The notes under the pieces: model-generated
What the model was told of the DNA's origin: nothing
The model's input: the letters and a program-made list of their open reading frames with translations, nothing else
Databases searched by the model: none
From: JAGVSR01 sp963742405
Lineage (GTDB): Bacteria > Pseudomonadota > Alphaproteobacteria > Rhizobiales > Hyphomicrobiaceae
DNA: 64,000 nucleotides
Assembly (NCBI GenBank): GCA_963742405.1
Contig: CAVUMB010000006.1
Location: 124,001-188,000 of the forward strand
Direction of reading: 5' to 3'
Made by a program: the position numbers and the translations under genes
In this document: positions 44,278 through 54,396 of the stretch, one piece after another
How the letters are laid out: each line of letters opens with the position of its first letter
How positions within the stretch are numbered: the stretch's first letter is position 1

Positions 44278-46145
44278 TTAGAACCCGCCACCGAGGGCAG
44301 AGTTCACCAAGCTGAGCACGCTATCCTCGCCGCCCCCCGATTTGGGCCCCTTGCGGGCGGAGGCGACTTTGGGCGGTGTCGCCTCGTCCACCGGCGCCAG
44401 ATGATCGGGCCCAACCTTGATCTTGTCCCACTGGCCCTTCAGCGCCAGAGCGAAGCGCTTTTCGTGGCCATAGATGTCGCCGAATGTGCGTGAGCTTGCC
44501 GCCATCTTCGACGCGCGCTGTGAAGTAGACGATATGCACGGGGACCTTTTTGTCGAGCGTGATGATGTTATGGTCGGGACCGTTCTTGACGAGGTCGTCG
44601 ATCTTGGCCCGATCCCAGCCCTTGTCTGCGGCAAGGATCACTTCCGCCATCTTCAAAGGGTTGCGAATACGCATGCAGCCGTGGCTGTTTGCGCGTCGCG
44701 TCCACCCGAACATGTATTTGTCCGGAGTGTCGTGCATGAAAACGTAGTGCTTGTTGGGGAACGAAAACTTGACGATGCCGAGTTGGTTGATCGGTCCCGG
44801 TGGCTGCCACACGACATAATCGGTCATGTCGGCCTTGGACCAGTCGATCTTCTTCCAATCGACGAGTTCATCGGTGCTTTCGCCGGCGCAGTTCCAGTTT
44901 GTGTTGCCGCATCAGTCCGCCGCCCGCGATCAGGCTCGGCCAGATTTCACGCACCTTGATGGAATTGGGAACGCGCCAGCGCGATTTGAAGGTCACCAGT
45001 TCGATCTGATCGGAAAAAATCGGCGTCTGCTTGTTGACGAGGCCGACGGTCACACGCTCGTCAAAGACGTCCTCGCCCGCCTTGCGAATTCGGATCTCGT
45101 ATTCGGGCACGTTCAGCATGACATGCATTTCGCCGAGATCAGCCGGAATGTAACGCCACATTTGCATATTTGCAGCCAGCTGATCGGTGTTGCCTTTGAT
45201 CGGCTGATTGAGTTTGGCTCGCGTTTCCGTGGTCAGTACGCCATCGGCGGCGAGCCCCTTGAGCGTTTGGAAACCGCGCACCGCAGCAGCGAGCCGTTCA
45301 TCGTAGAGATCGGCAGCGGCGCCCGTCTCGGCGGGGACATCGAGTCGCTTGCGCAGGACGACGACGTCGGGGTGACGGTCGCCGGGTCCAACATGTGTAC
45401 CGGCCGGCAACGGTGCGCGTTTGGCGCCTTTTGCGCGCAGTGTTTCGAGCCACGCCTGCCGCAGCAACTCGAATTGCGGATGTTGCGGATGAAGTGCGAT
45501 GAGAACGCGGCCGGGATCTTCGGCCTTGGCAAGATCGGCCAGAAGCTCGCCGCGATCTTTCCACTGCGGCCGCCGATCGAAGTAGGATGACAACTGTTCC
45601 GAAGGCTTTGCAATCTTGCCGCCACGCGCATGCCGCGCATAGGTGAGGACCGCGAGCGACAGGCTGCTTTCGGCTGCCGCCAGAGCGTCCGGACTTGGAG
45701 TCACGCCAGGTTCGGACACGGCGAAGTCGGCCGGATCGAAACCGTATTCTCCCGCCCGCCTCAGCTCGGCCAGCGCCAGAAGCGCCTTTGGCGTGAAGCC
45801 GCTCTCAGTGACCCACAAAGGTTCATCGCCACGGCTTTGATAAAATGTTGCCAGCGCGGTTCTGTCGAGGTCCTCGGGCGACGGCTTGGGTGGCTCGGCC
45901 GCAGGCATGGCGGTCGTGGTCGTGTCATTCGGAACAAGGTGCGCCGGAGCGGTGATCGCAGCAGGTTCGATCAGGCGGCGCGCCGCTGCGCCGATAGCAG
46001 CGATGCCGTTGGATTCCAGACTTCCCGTTTCAACTGCAACAGGCGGAGGCGGTACCGCGTCCGCAGACATCGCCGTTTGGCAAATGCCGGCATACAGCAG
46101 AGCCAGGGCGGCAGCGCTCAACGAATTGACTAGCATACGGTGCAT
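44278..46145 (-). CDS. L,D-transpeptidase (YcbB/LdtD type), frame broken twice
   Basis: Cross-links peptidoglycan by 3-3 bonds in the periplasm. The start ATG at 46145 has GGAG six bases upstream and opens on a signal peptide (NSLSAAALALLYAGICQTAMSA). The scaffold domain and PG-binding part (AVRGFQTLKGLAADGVLTTET) are followed by the YkuD domain. The first frame ends at 44868 after LELRRRK; the next frame reads TDELVDWKKIDW and holds the catalytic RANSHGCMRI; near 44488 it shifts again to TFGDIYGHEKRFALALKG and ends at 44278. Both breaks are resolved by removing one base (an A near 44878, one base near 44488). If real, the protein would lose its catalytic cysteine. Confidence 0.85.
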
Positions 46146-46322
46146 CGGCTGCTCCGACCCTCCGGTTTTGCAACGGGGCAGCCGACACCTTATTCCGCTC
46201 GAATTTGATGCGTGCACATCTTTATCGACCGCCCACGTCGTAGTTAGCCGATTCGCCATCCGGCCGACGCCGTTGCCGCGCAGTTGTCCCGTCTCGCGAT
46301 GTGTTCGTCAGACGGACGATAG

Positions 46323-46360
46323 AAAAAAGGAGGACCCGGTGTGAAGCCACCGGGCCCTCC
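46323..46360 (-). terminator. Intrinsic terminator of the NtrC-type regulator gene
   Basis: On the minus strand: GGAGG-G-CCCGGTG, loop, CACCGGG-T-CCTCC, then TTTTTT. It is a 12-bp stem with a single mismatch, 37 bp after the regulator's stop. One of the clearest terminators in the window. Confidence 0.88.
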
Positions 46361-46397
46361 GCGATCTGCAGGGCGTTCAAGGGGGTGCCCGTGAGGG

Positions 46398-47906
46398 CTA
46401 GTTGACGCGTTGCTCCAGACCGTATTCCTGCATTTTGCGATAAAGCGTCGAGCGGCCGATGTTGAGGCGCTTGGCGACTTCCGTCATGTGGCCTCGATAG
46501 CGGCCGAGCGCAAGACGGATCATGTCGGCCTCGATCGCTTCCAGCGGCCGGATATCGCCACAGGCATCCATCGCCGGAATGCCGAGTGCGCCGCCGCCGG
46601 TGTCGTTCTTCACCTCGACGGTGTGCGGAATTCTGTCCTCTGCGCCAAGCAGTGCCGGACCCGAGTAAATGGGTTTACGGAAAGGTTCGGCGGGAGCGGC
46701 TGGGATCTGTGCATCGAATCCTTCGACGTGGGCCGCAATCTGCGGAAACTCGTCGACCGTCAATTCGCGGCTGTCGGAGAGCACGACGGCGCGGAACAAG
46801 GCATTCTCAAGCTGGCGTACGTTGCCGGGCCACGAATAGGATTTCATCAAGCGCAAGGCGTCGGGTGCCAGACCAGAGACGCGCTTGCCTTCTTCCGCAG
46901 CAAATCGGGCAATGAAATGCTGCGCCAGTTCCGGCACATCCTCAATGCGTTCCCGAAGCGGTGGAACCCAGATCGGAAAGACGTTGAGCCGGTAATAGAG
47001 ATCCTCGCGGAATTTGCCTTCCTTGACGAGTTGGATCATGTCCCGGTTGGTCGCCGAGATGAGGCGGAAGTTCACCTTGACCGGCTTTTTGGAACCGACC
47101 GGATCGATCTCGCCTTCCTGCAGCGCGCGCAACAGTTTCACCTGCGCATCGAGTGGCAGTTCACCGACTTCGTCGAGAAACAGCGTGCCGCCATCGGCTT
47201 CCTGGAACTTGCCGGTCCGCCGTTCGGATGCGCCCGTGAACGATCCCTTCTCGTGACCGAAGAGAATGCTTTCGACGAGGTTTTCCGGGATCGCGCCGCA
47301 GTTGACGGTGACGAACGGCCGGCCGACCCGCTCACTCTCGCCTTGGATGGCGCGCGCGATGAGTTCCTTGCCGACGCCCGACTCGCCTTCAATGAGAACC
47401 GGGATGTTCGACGAAGCGGCCCGCTTGCCGAGCGCAATGACGCGCTGCATGGCATCGCCGCGAATGATCAGATCATTGAAGGTGAGTGTGCCCTCGACCT
47501 TCTTCTTGATGCGGCTGATTTCACCCGACAACGCCTCGATCTTGAGCGCCGTTCTGATCGAGACTTCAAGACGCTCGGGCGAAGCCGGCTTGATCACGAA
47601 ATCGGCAGCACCGGCGCGCATCGCGTTGATGGCGGCGTCGATCGAGCCGTGCGCGGTTTGCACGATGATCGGCGGGATGCCGGGCTTTTGCGACAGCCGG
47701 TCGAGAACGGCCATGCCGTCGACGCCGGGCATGACGAGATCGAGCAACACAAGCGAAATAGAGCCGTGGTCCGGACCCTCTAGGATCTGGATGGCCTGCT
47801 CGCCGGAATTGGTGGTTTTCGTTTCAAAGCCCTGCCGCTTGATCATCTCTTCCAAGATGCGGCGCTGGGCAGGATCGTCGTCGACGATGAGAACACGCTT
47901 GGACAT
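46398..47906 (-). CDS. Sigma-54-dependent response regulator (NtrC family)
   Basis: 502 residues from the ATG at 47906. Receiver domain 1-120 with Asp56 in LVLLDLVMPGVDG; AAA+ domain about 145-380 with Walker A GESGVGKE, the sigma-54 contact loop as GSFTGA (Ser for the usual Ala), Walker B GGTLFLDEVGEL and the arginine-finger region; C-terminal Fis-type helix-turn-helix (HMTEVAKRLNIGRSTLYRKM). It activates sigma-54 promoters on phosphorylation. No sensor kinase is adjacent. The targets are unknown; the upstream-facing neighbour is an L,D-transpeptidase gene on the same strand beyond a terminator. Confidence 0.92.
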   Translation of the reverse strand: MSKRVLIVDDDPAQRRILEEMIKRQGFETKTTNSGEQAIQILEGPDHGSISLVLLDLVMPGVDGMAVLDRLSQKPGIPPIIVQTAHGSIDAAINAMRAGAADFVIKPASPERLEVSIRTALKIEALSGEISRIKKKVEGTLTFNDLIIRGDAMQRVIALGKRAASSNIPVLIEGESGVGKELIARAIQGESERVGRPFVTVNCGAIPENLVESILFGHEKGSFTGASERRTGKFQEADGGTLFLDEVGELPLDAQVKLLRALQEGEIDPVGSKKPVKVNFRLISATNRDMIQLVKEGKFREDLYYRLNVFPIWVPPLRERIEDVPELAQHFIARFAAEEGKRVSGLAPDALRLMKSYSWPGNVRQLENALFRAVVLSDSRELTVDEFPQIAAHVEGFDAQIPAAPAEPFRKPIYSGPALLGAEDRIPHTVEVKNDTGGGALGIPAMDACGDIRPLEAIEADMIRLALGRYRGHMTEVAKRLNIGRSTLYRKMQEYGLEQRVN

Positions 47907-48108
47907 GGGGACAGGTACTCGACACAACTGGAACTGATGTCCGTGGGCTCTTGACGACCGTCCCGTGCAGGGACGCTAAAACCACCGACAACTCGACGCT
48001 ACGAGGTCACAGTGCCCGATAACGGTAAACAGGAGGTTTCCCTAAGCGCTGGCTTGTAGCTTTTTTGATCAAAGCGCCTGCAACGCTTGTTTTGCGTCCG
48101 TGCAAAAG

Positions 48109-48789
48109 TTAATCGCCGCCGCATCCACCACCACCGTCGCCGTCGCCAGAGCCGCCGTCCCCGTCACCCAAGCCGTCCGTGCCCCCGTCGAACGAAGAGG
48201 AAGAAAAATCTCCGCCGCATTGGGTGATGGACACACCGGCGGAAATCGTAAGCACACTGCCGCAGTCGGGAACGTAGCGGTACCCGTTCGGGATCGCGAA
48301 ATCGGTGTCGATGGCAAACAGCAGCGGCAGGGTCGCTGGAGCCCTCGGATCGATGCGCTCCTCTCGGCAGGCTTGCCACCACACGCGCCGCAAACCTTCG
48401 TTCGACTTCTTCTGGTGCGGCCTCAAAACTGCCGCCGGCGTGTGATGCAGAAAGCGGCCGAAAGCTTTATGGCAGAAGTCGTCGTAAGCCTTGGTGTAGA
48501 GGATGAACTCATGCCACAGGTCGTCGACCGCTTGTGATGGCATCGCGACTTGACGGTACCGGCTGCGATGATACGCCCGGAAGAACTGCTTCAGTCCGAG
48601 GCCGATGCTTTCGATCTGTGTTGGGTTCAGTGTTGGATGATGCCGCTTGAGCTTGTCAATCAGGCCCGGTGGCCAGACGTAAGCGTCGATGGTTCGAAGG
48701 CGGCGGCGGTAGGTAAAAATCTGCGATCCGACGATCGCGATAAAAAATGCTGGAAAAATCGTCCAAAATGGCAGGTCGGCGATGCTCAA
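48109..48789 (-). CDS. GRDP-like (glycine-rich domain-containing) membrane protein
   Basis: 226 residues. One N-terminal membrane segment (FWTIFPAFFIAIVGSQIF), then a central domain with QAVDDLWHEFILYTKAYDDFCHKAFGRFLHHTP, which I recognise as the glycine-rich-domain-containing-protein-like family, with conserved His/Cys positions. The C-terminus is a Gly/Asp-rich tail with Cys (GDGDGGGGCGGD). The function is unknown; related metal-binding proteins occur in plants and bacteria. Confidence 0.72.
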   Translation of the reverse strand: MSIADLPFWTIFPAFFIAIVGSQIFTYRRRLRTIDAYVWPPGLIDKLKRHHPTLNPTQIESIGLGLKQFFRAYHRSRYRQVAMPSQAVDDLWHEFILYTKAYDDFCHKAFGRFLHHTPAAVLRPHQKKSNEGLRRVWWQACREERIDPRAPATLPLLFAIDTDFAIPNGYRYVPDCGSVLTISAGVSITQCGGDFSSSSFDGGTDGLGDGDGGSGDGDGGGGCGGD

Positions 48790-49064
48790 TCAGTCCTCAT
48801 GTCTCTGTTTCAACTACGCGCATTATCTCCTTTTTGCGCACTCTTCTCAAGATCACATCGGCCGATCTGTCGCGCATTTTCTGACGGTTGGTTGAGATTT
48901 CCGCAATATCGCGCCGTGAAACACGACCCTCGTTTCACGAAGCGGCGCCGGCCACCCTCAATCACTGCTTTGTCACATCACCTTGCCCCAGCCGCCGGAC
49001 GCGCTTAATTGCTAGCTTGAGCGCGTCCCCGACGCTGCCGTGCCCCCAATGCTCAGAGGATTTC

Positions 49065-50882
49065 ATGACGACCGCTGCACCGGCCTCCACGTTTCCTGAC
49101 CTTGGCACCATGCCGGTTTGGGATCTGTCTGATCTCTACGCCGCTCCCGATGCGCCCGAAGTTGCCCGCGACGTCGCCCGGGCAGAGCGCGAGGCACAGG
49201 CCTTGAAAGACAGCTGCCAGGGCCGGCTGGCCGACATCGCGAAAGACGGTGACGCACTCGGTGAGATCCTCAAGTCGTATGAAGATCTGTCCGATTTGAT
49301 GGGTAAGCTCGCATCCTACGCGGGCCTCTACTACTACGCCAACCAGGCCGATCCCGAGCGCGCCAAGTTTTACGGCGACATGAACGAGGCTCTGACCCGT
49401 ATCGGCACGGAACTCATCTTTCTCGAACTCGAACTCAACCAGATCGAAGAAGCGGTTTTGGCCAGCGCCGTAACCGCGCCCAAGCTTGCAAAGTACAAGC
49501 CGTGGCTGGACGACCTGCGCCGCGAGAAGCCCTTCCAGCTCGACGAAAAGCTCGAACGCCTTTTTACGGAGAAAAGCCAGACATCGCGCAGTGCGTTTTC
49601 CCGGTTGTTCAACGAGACGATGACGACGCTGCGCTTTCCTGTGGCCGGTGAAGCCGAACCGCTGACGCTTGAACCGACGCTGAACCTGCTGTCTCACACC
49701 GACGGATCGCGTCGCAAAGCCGGCGCCGACGCACTGGCCAAGGTCTTCGGAGATAATGTTCGACTGTTCACCTTGATCACCAACACGTTGGCCAAGGATA
49801 AGGAGATTTCCGATCGTTGGCGCGGCTTCAAGGATGTCGCCGACAGCCGTCACCTCGCCAACCGCGTCGAAGCCCCGGTGGTCGATGCGCTTGTCGCCTC
49901 CGTCCGCGCGGCCTACCCGCGCCTGTCACATCGCTATTACGCGATGAAGGCGCGCTGGCTCGGCATGGAAAAGCTCAATCATTGGGACCGCAACGCACCG
50001 CTGCCCGACAAGCCCGAGCGGGTCTTCACCTGGAAGGAAGCCGAACAAACGGTGCTGTCGGCCTATGGCACGTTCGCACCCGAGATGGCTGCGACCGCAA
50101 AGCAGTTCTTCGATAAGGGCTGGATTGACGCGCCCGTGCGCGACGGCAAGGCCCAGGGCGCCTTCTCCGCCTCGACCGTGCCGAGCGTACATCCCTACGT
50201 GCTGATGAATTATCAGGGCAAGCCGCGCGATGTCATGACGCTCGCCCATGAACTGGGCCACGGCGTGCATCAGATGCTCGCCCGCGATCAGGGCGCGCTG
50301 CTCGCCCCGACACCGCTGACGCTGGCCGAGACCGCGTCAGTCTTCGGCGAAATGCTGACGTTCCGCGCTCTCCTTGCTGACACAAAGAGCCAGCGGGAAA
50401 AGAAGGCAATGATTGCCGGCAAAGTCGAGGACATGCTGAACACGGTCGTGCGCCAGATCGCGTTTTACTCATTCGAGCGCAAGGTCCACGAAGGCCGCCG
50501 CAAGGGCGAACTGACGTCGGACCAGTTGAACCAGTACTGGCTTGAAGTGCAGAAGGAGAGCCTGGGCCCGGCGATCGATTTCAAGCCCGGCTACGAAGTG
50601 TACTGGACCTACATCCCCCACTTCATCAATTCGCCGTTCTACGTTTATGCCTACGCCTTCGGCGATTGCCTCGTGAACTCGCTCTACGGTCTCTACCAGG
50701 AGGCGCATCCGGGGTTCGTGCAAAAGTATTTCGATCTGTTGAAGGCCGGCGGCTCCAAGCATCATTCCGAACTGCTCGCTCCCTTCGGCCTCGACGCGCG
50801 CGATCCCGAATTCTGGAACAAAGGCCTGCGCGTCATCGAAGGCATGATCGACGAATTGGAGGCAATGGAGAAAGCGGTTTAG
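49065..50882 (+). CDS. pepF: Oligoendopeptidase F (M3 metallopeptidase)
   Basis: 605 residues from the ATG at 49065 (AGAGGA four bases upstream). Zinc-binding HELGHGVH in the C-terminal half with the downstream glutamate in LAETASVFGEML. The helical N-terminal lobe includes WDLSDLYAAPDAPE. It degrades cytoplasmic oligopeptides. It is followed by a palindromic intergenic repeat and the convergent purM gene. Confidence 0.95.
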   Translation: MTTAAPASTFPDLGTMPVWDLSDLYAAPDAPEVARDVARAEREAQALKDSCQGRLADIAKDGDALGEILKSYEDLSDLMGKLASYAGLYYYANQADPERAKFYGDMNEALTRIGTELIFLELELNQIEEAVLASAVTAPKLAKYKPWLDDLRREKPFQLDEKLERLFTEKSQTSRSAFSRLFNETMTTLRFPVAGEAEPLTLEPTLNLLSHTDGSRRKAGADALAKVFGDNVRLFTLITNTLAKDKEISDRWRGFKDVADSRHLANRVEAPVVDALVASVRAAYPRLSHRYYAMKARWLGMEKLNHWDRNAPLPDKPERVFTWKEAEQTVLSAYGTFAPEMAATAKQFFDKGWIDAPVRDGKAQGAFSASTVPSVHPYVLMNYQGKPRDVMTLAHELGHGVHQMLARDQGALLAPTPLTLAETASVFGEMLTFRALLADTKSQREKKAMIAGKVEDMLNTVVRQIAFYSFERKVHEGRRKGELTSDQLNQYWLEVQKESLGPAIDFKPGYEVYWTYIPHFINSPFYVYAYAFGDCLVNSLYGLYQEAHPGFVQKYFDLLKAGGSKHHSELLAPFGLDARDPEFWNKGLRVIEGMIDELEAMEKAV

Positions 50883-50889
50883 CGCTCAT

Positions 50890-50930
50890 CCCCTCTCCTC
50901 GTTTGCGGGGAGAGGGTTAGGGTGAGGGGC
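50890..50930. repeat. Intergenic palindromic repeat, copy 3
   Basis: CCCCTCTCCTCG / CGGGGAGAGGG with a TTTG loop and a TTAGGGTGAGGGG tail, nearly identical to 7154-7193. It begins eight bases after the pepF stop, between convergent genes. Confidence 0.8.
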
Positions 50931-51036
50931 AAACCCTCGTTCAATCGCATCCAGGCGGTCCAGCGAGTGCGCGGTCCGCAGCCCCAAGTTCAGAGAATGG
51001 GTGAGAGTTAGATCGCCGACGTAGGCGACCGGAACC

Positions 51037-52161
51037 TCAATACTTCAACCGCCCTTCGTACGTCACGGCCCATGCTTCGCCTTTGCCCTTGGCATCGGAT
51101 TTGTGACCTGTCGGCGCGATGATTTCGCCGAGCACGACGGGCGCTTCTCCCGCTTCCGTCAACGCCCGCACGACTTCGTCGGCGCGCGCTTTATCTGCGA
51201 TCACGATCATGCCGATGCCGCAGTTGAACGTGCGCAGCATCTCCGCGTCGTCGAGGCGTCCAGCCTTCGCCAGCCATCCGAAAACAGGCGGCACGGCAAT
51301 CGCTGACAGATCAATCGCCGCCGCCACGGTCGCCGGCAGGACGCGCGGCACGTTCTCCGATAACCCGCCACCGGTGATATGCGACAGCCCCTTCACCGCC
51401 CCGTCGGATGCCCCGCCCGTTGCCTCGATGGCGGTGAGGATCGGCTTGACGTAGATCCGTGTCGGCTCCAGCAGCGCTTCGCCAAGGCTGGTGGCCGCAG
51501 CCCACGGCGCTGGGTCGCCCCAGCCGATGTTTTCACTCTGCGCCAAGCGCCGCACAAGACTGTAGCCATTGGAATGCACGCCGGATGACGGCAGCCCAAT
51601 GAGGACGTCGCCAATCGCGATGTCGGCGCGCGGCAGGATTTCTCCGCGCTCGACCGCGCCGACCGCAAAGCCCGCCAGATCGTAATCGCCCTTGTGATAC
51701 ATGCCGGGCATTTCGGCGGTCTCCCCGCCGATGAGCGCGCAGCCTGCCATCCGGCAGCCTTCCGCAATCCCGGCGACGACATCGCGCGCCACCGCAACGT
51801 CGAGATGGCCTGTCGCGAAGTAATCGAGGAAGAACAGCGGCTCGGCGCCCTGCACCACGAGATCGTTGACGCACATGGCGACGAGATCGATGCCGATGCT
51901 GGAATGCCGCCCGCTGTCGATAGCGATCTTGAGCTTCGTGCCGACGCCATCGTTAGCCGCCACCAGGATCGGATCACGAAAGCCTGCCGCCTTGAGGTCG
52001 AACAAGCCGCCAAACCCGCCCAGATCGGCATCCGCGCCGGAGCGCCGCGTCGCTTTGACGAGCGGTTTGATGGCGTGTACCAGAGCATTGCCGGCGTCGA
52101 TGTCGACACCGGACGCCCGGTAGGTGATCGGTTCCGGCTTGTCGTCCTTGGTGGTACCCAT
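51037..52161 (-). CDS. purM: Phosphoribosylformylglycinamidine cyclo-ligase (AIR synthetase)
   Basis: 374 residues. Closes the imidazole ring in purine synthesis using ATP. Diagnostic stretches: YRASGVDIDAGNALV, GGFGGLFDL, VAANDGVGTKLKIA, CVNDLVVQGAEPLFFLDY, LIGGETAEMPGMY, GLPSSGVHSNGYSLVR and HITGGGLSENVPRVLP. purN often follows purM in this class but would lie downstream here, where pepF is found instead. Confidence 0.96.
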   Translation of the reverse strand: MGTTKDDKPEPITYRASGVDIDAGNALVHAIKPLVKATRRSGADADLGGFGGLFDLKAAGFRDPILVAANDGVGTKLKIAIDSGRHSSIGIDLVAMCVNDLVVQGAEPLFFLDYFATGHLDVAVARDVVAGIAEGCRMAGCALIGGETAEMPGMYHKGDYDLAGFAVGAVERGEILPRADIAIGDVLIGLPSSGVHSNGYSLVRRLAQSENIGWGDPAPWAAATSLGEALLEPTRIYVKPILTAIEATGGASDGAVKGLSHITGGGLSENVPRVLPATVAAAIDLSAIAVPPVFGWLAKAGRLDDAEMLRTFNCGIGMIVIADKARADEVVRALTEAGEAPVVLGEIIAPTGHKSDAKGKGEAWAVTYEGRLKY

Positions 52162-52386
52162 GCAGCCCCGGCAGTCAGTTGCGGTTCCGGTCCTGGCCGG
52201 CAGCGGTCAGGCGATGCGCGCGCAATGCCGGACGACACGGACTTGGCGGCCGCGACCCGATTTTTGCCCGATTGCTCGCGAGAACATGAGGCGCGCTCTA
52301 TCAGCTTGCACGTCCCGCGGCAACCAAGCCGCCGGAAAGCCGCATCGGCGGCAGGCGCAACGTCTTCAAAGGCAAGGTTTTATTGC

Positions 52387-53574
52387 ATGCGTTCGACGGT
52401 GAAAGCGGCACGGATCGCCGGCTTGACGGCTCTGGCCGCGTATGGCCTCGCCGGCGGGCCAGGTCACCTTGCGGCCAAACCGGGTGCGGACCGGACCTAC
52501 ACCATTGCAAATTATCCTGTGGAGGCTCGAGCCACAAACGCCGTCGCGGCCAAGGATGCGGCCATTGCGGACGGCCAGAAGGCCGCTTTCCGCTCGCTGC
52601 TGAAACGCATCATCCCCGTTTCGGCCTACCGCGATATGGAACGCATCGCGGCCACCGATCCGGCAACCCTCGTCGATGGCGTCGCAATCCGCTCGGAACG
52701 CAATTCCGCGACGCAATACATCGCCAACCTCGATTTCTCCTTCCAGGCCGCTGAAGTCCGCGACCTGCTCACTCGCCAGAACATCCCCTTCGTTGACACG
52801 CAGGCACCGGCGACGACAATTATTCCGCTCACCCGAGACGCAAAGGCGGCAGCTGGTCCGTCGGGTGAGTTTCGCATCGCCAGCGGCACCTGGGGCACCG
52901 TCTGGCCGACGCTCGATCTGGAGAATTCGGTCGCACCGTTGAAGGTCGAGGCCCTGAAGCCGGAGATCGGCCCCGAGGTTCTGCGCGGCCTTTACGACGA
53001 CGCCACACTCAATGCGTCCGTCATGACCCTCGCCGCGGCCTACGGCAGCGATCAGATCGTTGTCGCCATCGCCGAAGTCGACACCGAGGGCCGCAGGGTC
53101 AACGTCTTGCTTGCCGGGCAGGATGCCGCCGGTCCGTTCGCTCTGCAGCGCGCTTACCGGCTGAGCGCGGGTGATCTGGCCTACACCCTGGAACTCGCCG
53201 CCGTTGTGTCGCAGGGCGTTCTGGAAGGTCGCTGGAAGGCCATCAACAGCGGCGGTGCCGTGGCGGCCTTAGCTCCGGGCACTGGTCCCGCCTATTCGGC
53301 CGCGCCCTATGCCGCTACTCCCGGCTTTGCCGCTGGCGACGAGGTCGCCTTCGACGCACAGTTTACCGGCGCAAACGAATGGAATGCCATTCGCCGTGTC
53401 CTCCTCGAAGCTCCCGGCATCGACGATATCCGCATCGGTTCCATTTCGGCTGACCGCGCGTCCGTCAGCGTCAAATATCCCGGCGGCGGCCCGGCTCTGG
53501 CCCAAGCGCTGACCGGCTATGGGATCTCGCTCACCGACACGGGCGGACTGTGGGTCATGCGCCAGTCGCGCTGA
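52387..53574 (+). CDS. DUF2066 secreted protein
   Basis: 395 residues from the ATG at 52387 (AAGG eight bases upstream). A signal peptide (AGLTALAAYGLAGGPGHLAA) is followed by the DUF2066 domain: YPVEARATNAVAAKDAAI, AFRSLLKRIIPVSAYRDM, DGVAIRSERNSATQYIANLDFSF. The C-terminal half is a second folded part ending TDTGGLWVMRQSR. The function is unknown. The order purM, DUF2066, CDP-alcohol transferase, hdaA, ppk, ppx is conserved in many Alphaproteobacteria as I recall. Confidence 0.85.
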   Translation: MRSTVKAARIAGLTALAAYGLAGGPGHLAAKPGADRTYTIANYPVEARATNAVAAKDAAIADGQKAAFRSLLKRIIPVSAYRDMERIAATDPATLVDGVAIRSERNSATQYIANLDFSFQAAEVRDLLTRQNIPFVDTQAPATTIIPLTRDAKAAAGPSGEFRIASGTWGTVWPTLDLENSVAPLKVEALKPEIGPEVLRGLYDDATLNASVMTLAAAYGSDQIVVAIAEVDTEGRRVNVLLAGQDAAGPFALQRAYRLSAGDLAYTLELAAVVSQGVLEGRWKAINSGGAVAALAPGTGPAYSAAPYAATPGFAAGDEVAFDAQFTGANEWNAIRRVLLEAPGIDDIRIGSISADRASVSVKYPGGGPALAQALTGYGISLTDTGGLWVMRQSR

Positions 53575-53780
53575 TGACACCGGCCGTGAAACCGCGTCGT
53601 CGGCGCTAAGACCGTTGCCGTGGTAAGGCTTTTGCCGAACGGAGGCTTGTCGCAGGCCGCCAAGCATGGCAGCTGTGGCGGCGCTGCTGGCCAGGGAACC
53701 GGCCAAGGATCAGCTGCCAGCAAAAACCACAACGAACCGGCATCGTCCGGTTTCCAACATTGGCGCGAAGATCGAACACC

Positions 53781-54335
53781 GTGAGCCTGCCCAACATCAT
53801 CACGACCGGCCGCGTCATCCTGGTTCCGGTTATCTTTTGGCTGTTGGTTACAGGCCAGTCGCAGTTGGCGTTCTATGCGTTCATCGTGGCCGGACTGTCA
53901 GATGCGGTCGACGGCTATCTCGCCAACCGCTTTGACTGGAAGACCGAATTGGGTTCCTATCTCGACCCGATCGCCGATAAGCTGCTGGTCGTCAGCATGT
54001 TCATCGCCTTCGGCGTCTCCGGCGCCTTGCCGTCCTGGCTGGTGATCGCCGTTGTCTCCCGCGATATCTTGATCGTTGCGGGCGTCATCTTGGCTTGGCT
54101 TATGCACCGGCCATTCAAAATGCACCCGCTGGGTGTCAGTAAGGCCAATACGGCGGCGCTGGTCGTGCTGGTGGCCGTCGTCCTGGCCGATCAAGCCTTC
54201 AATCTCGGGCTTGAGACCTTGAAGATCTTGCTGATTGGCCTCACAGGCGCGTTGACGTTCGCGTCGCTGGCGGCCTATCTCGACCTGTGGCTGAGGCACA
54301 TGTCGGCGGCCGACGTGCCGGGGTCGAAGACCTGA
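53781..54335 (+). CDS. CDP-alcohol phosphatidyltransferase family protein
   Basis: 184 residues from a GTG at 53781 (MSLPNIITTGRVILVPV, the usual family start); a TTG at 53760 is an alternative. The signature D-x2-DG-x2-A-x9-G-x3-D-x3-D is present as DAVDGYLANRFDWKTELG then SYLDPIADK, with Asn in place of the usual Arg after Ala. Five or six membrane segments. It probably makes phosphatidylglycerol phosphate or cardiolipin from CDP-diacylglycerol; its acceptor is uncertain. Confidence 0.85.
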   Translation: MSLPNIITTGRVILVPVIFWLLVTGQSQLAFYAFIVAGLSDAVDGYLANRFDWKTELGSYLDPIADKLLVVSMFIAFGVSGALPSWLVIAVVSRDILIVAGVILAWLMHRPFKMHPLGVSKANTAALVVLVAVVLADQAFNLGLETLKILLIGLTGALTFASLAAYLDLWLRHMSAADVPGSKT

Positions 54336-54396
54336 GCGAACGCCGCCGGCGGGCAAACCCGTTCTCGCCTCGTCGGACCATGCTGGAAAGTTGGCT

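Noticed and set aside
44163..44291. 43-residue N-terminal extension of agmatine deiminase
   Set aside because: Family members start near MTETSIIVP; the extension has no domain and the inner ATG has GGAAGG upstream.
46410..47783. Long plus-strand open frame opposite the NtrC-type regulator
   Set aside because: Mirror frame of a strongly conserved regulator, no ribosome-binding site and no recognisable domain.
51694..52386. Upstream open frame in phase with the DUF2066 gene
   Set aside because: It is antisense to purM; the DUF2066 protein begins with a signal peptide at 52387 preceded by a ribosome-binding site.
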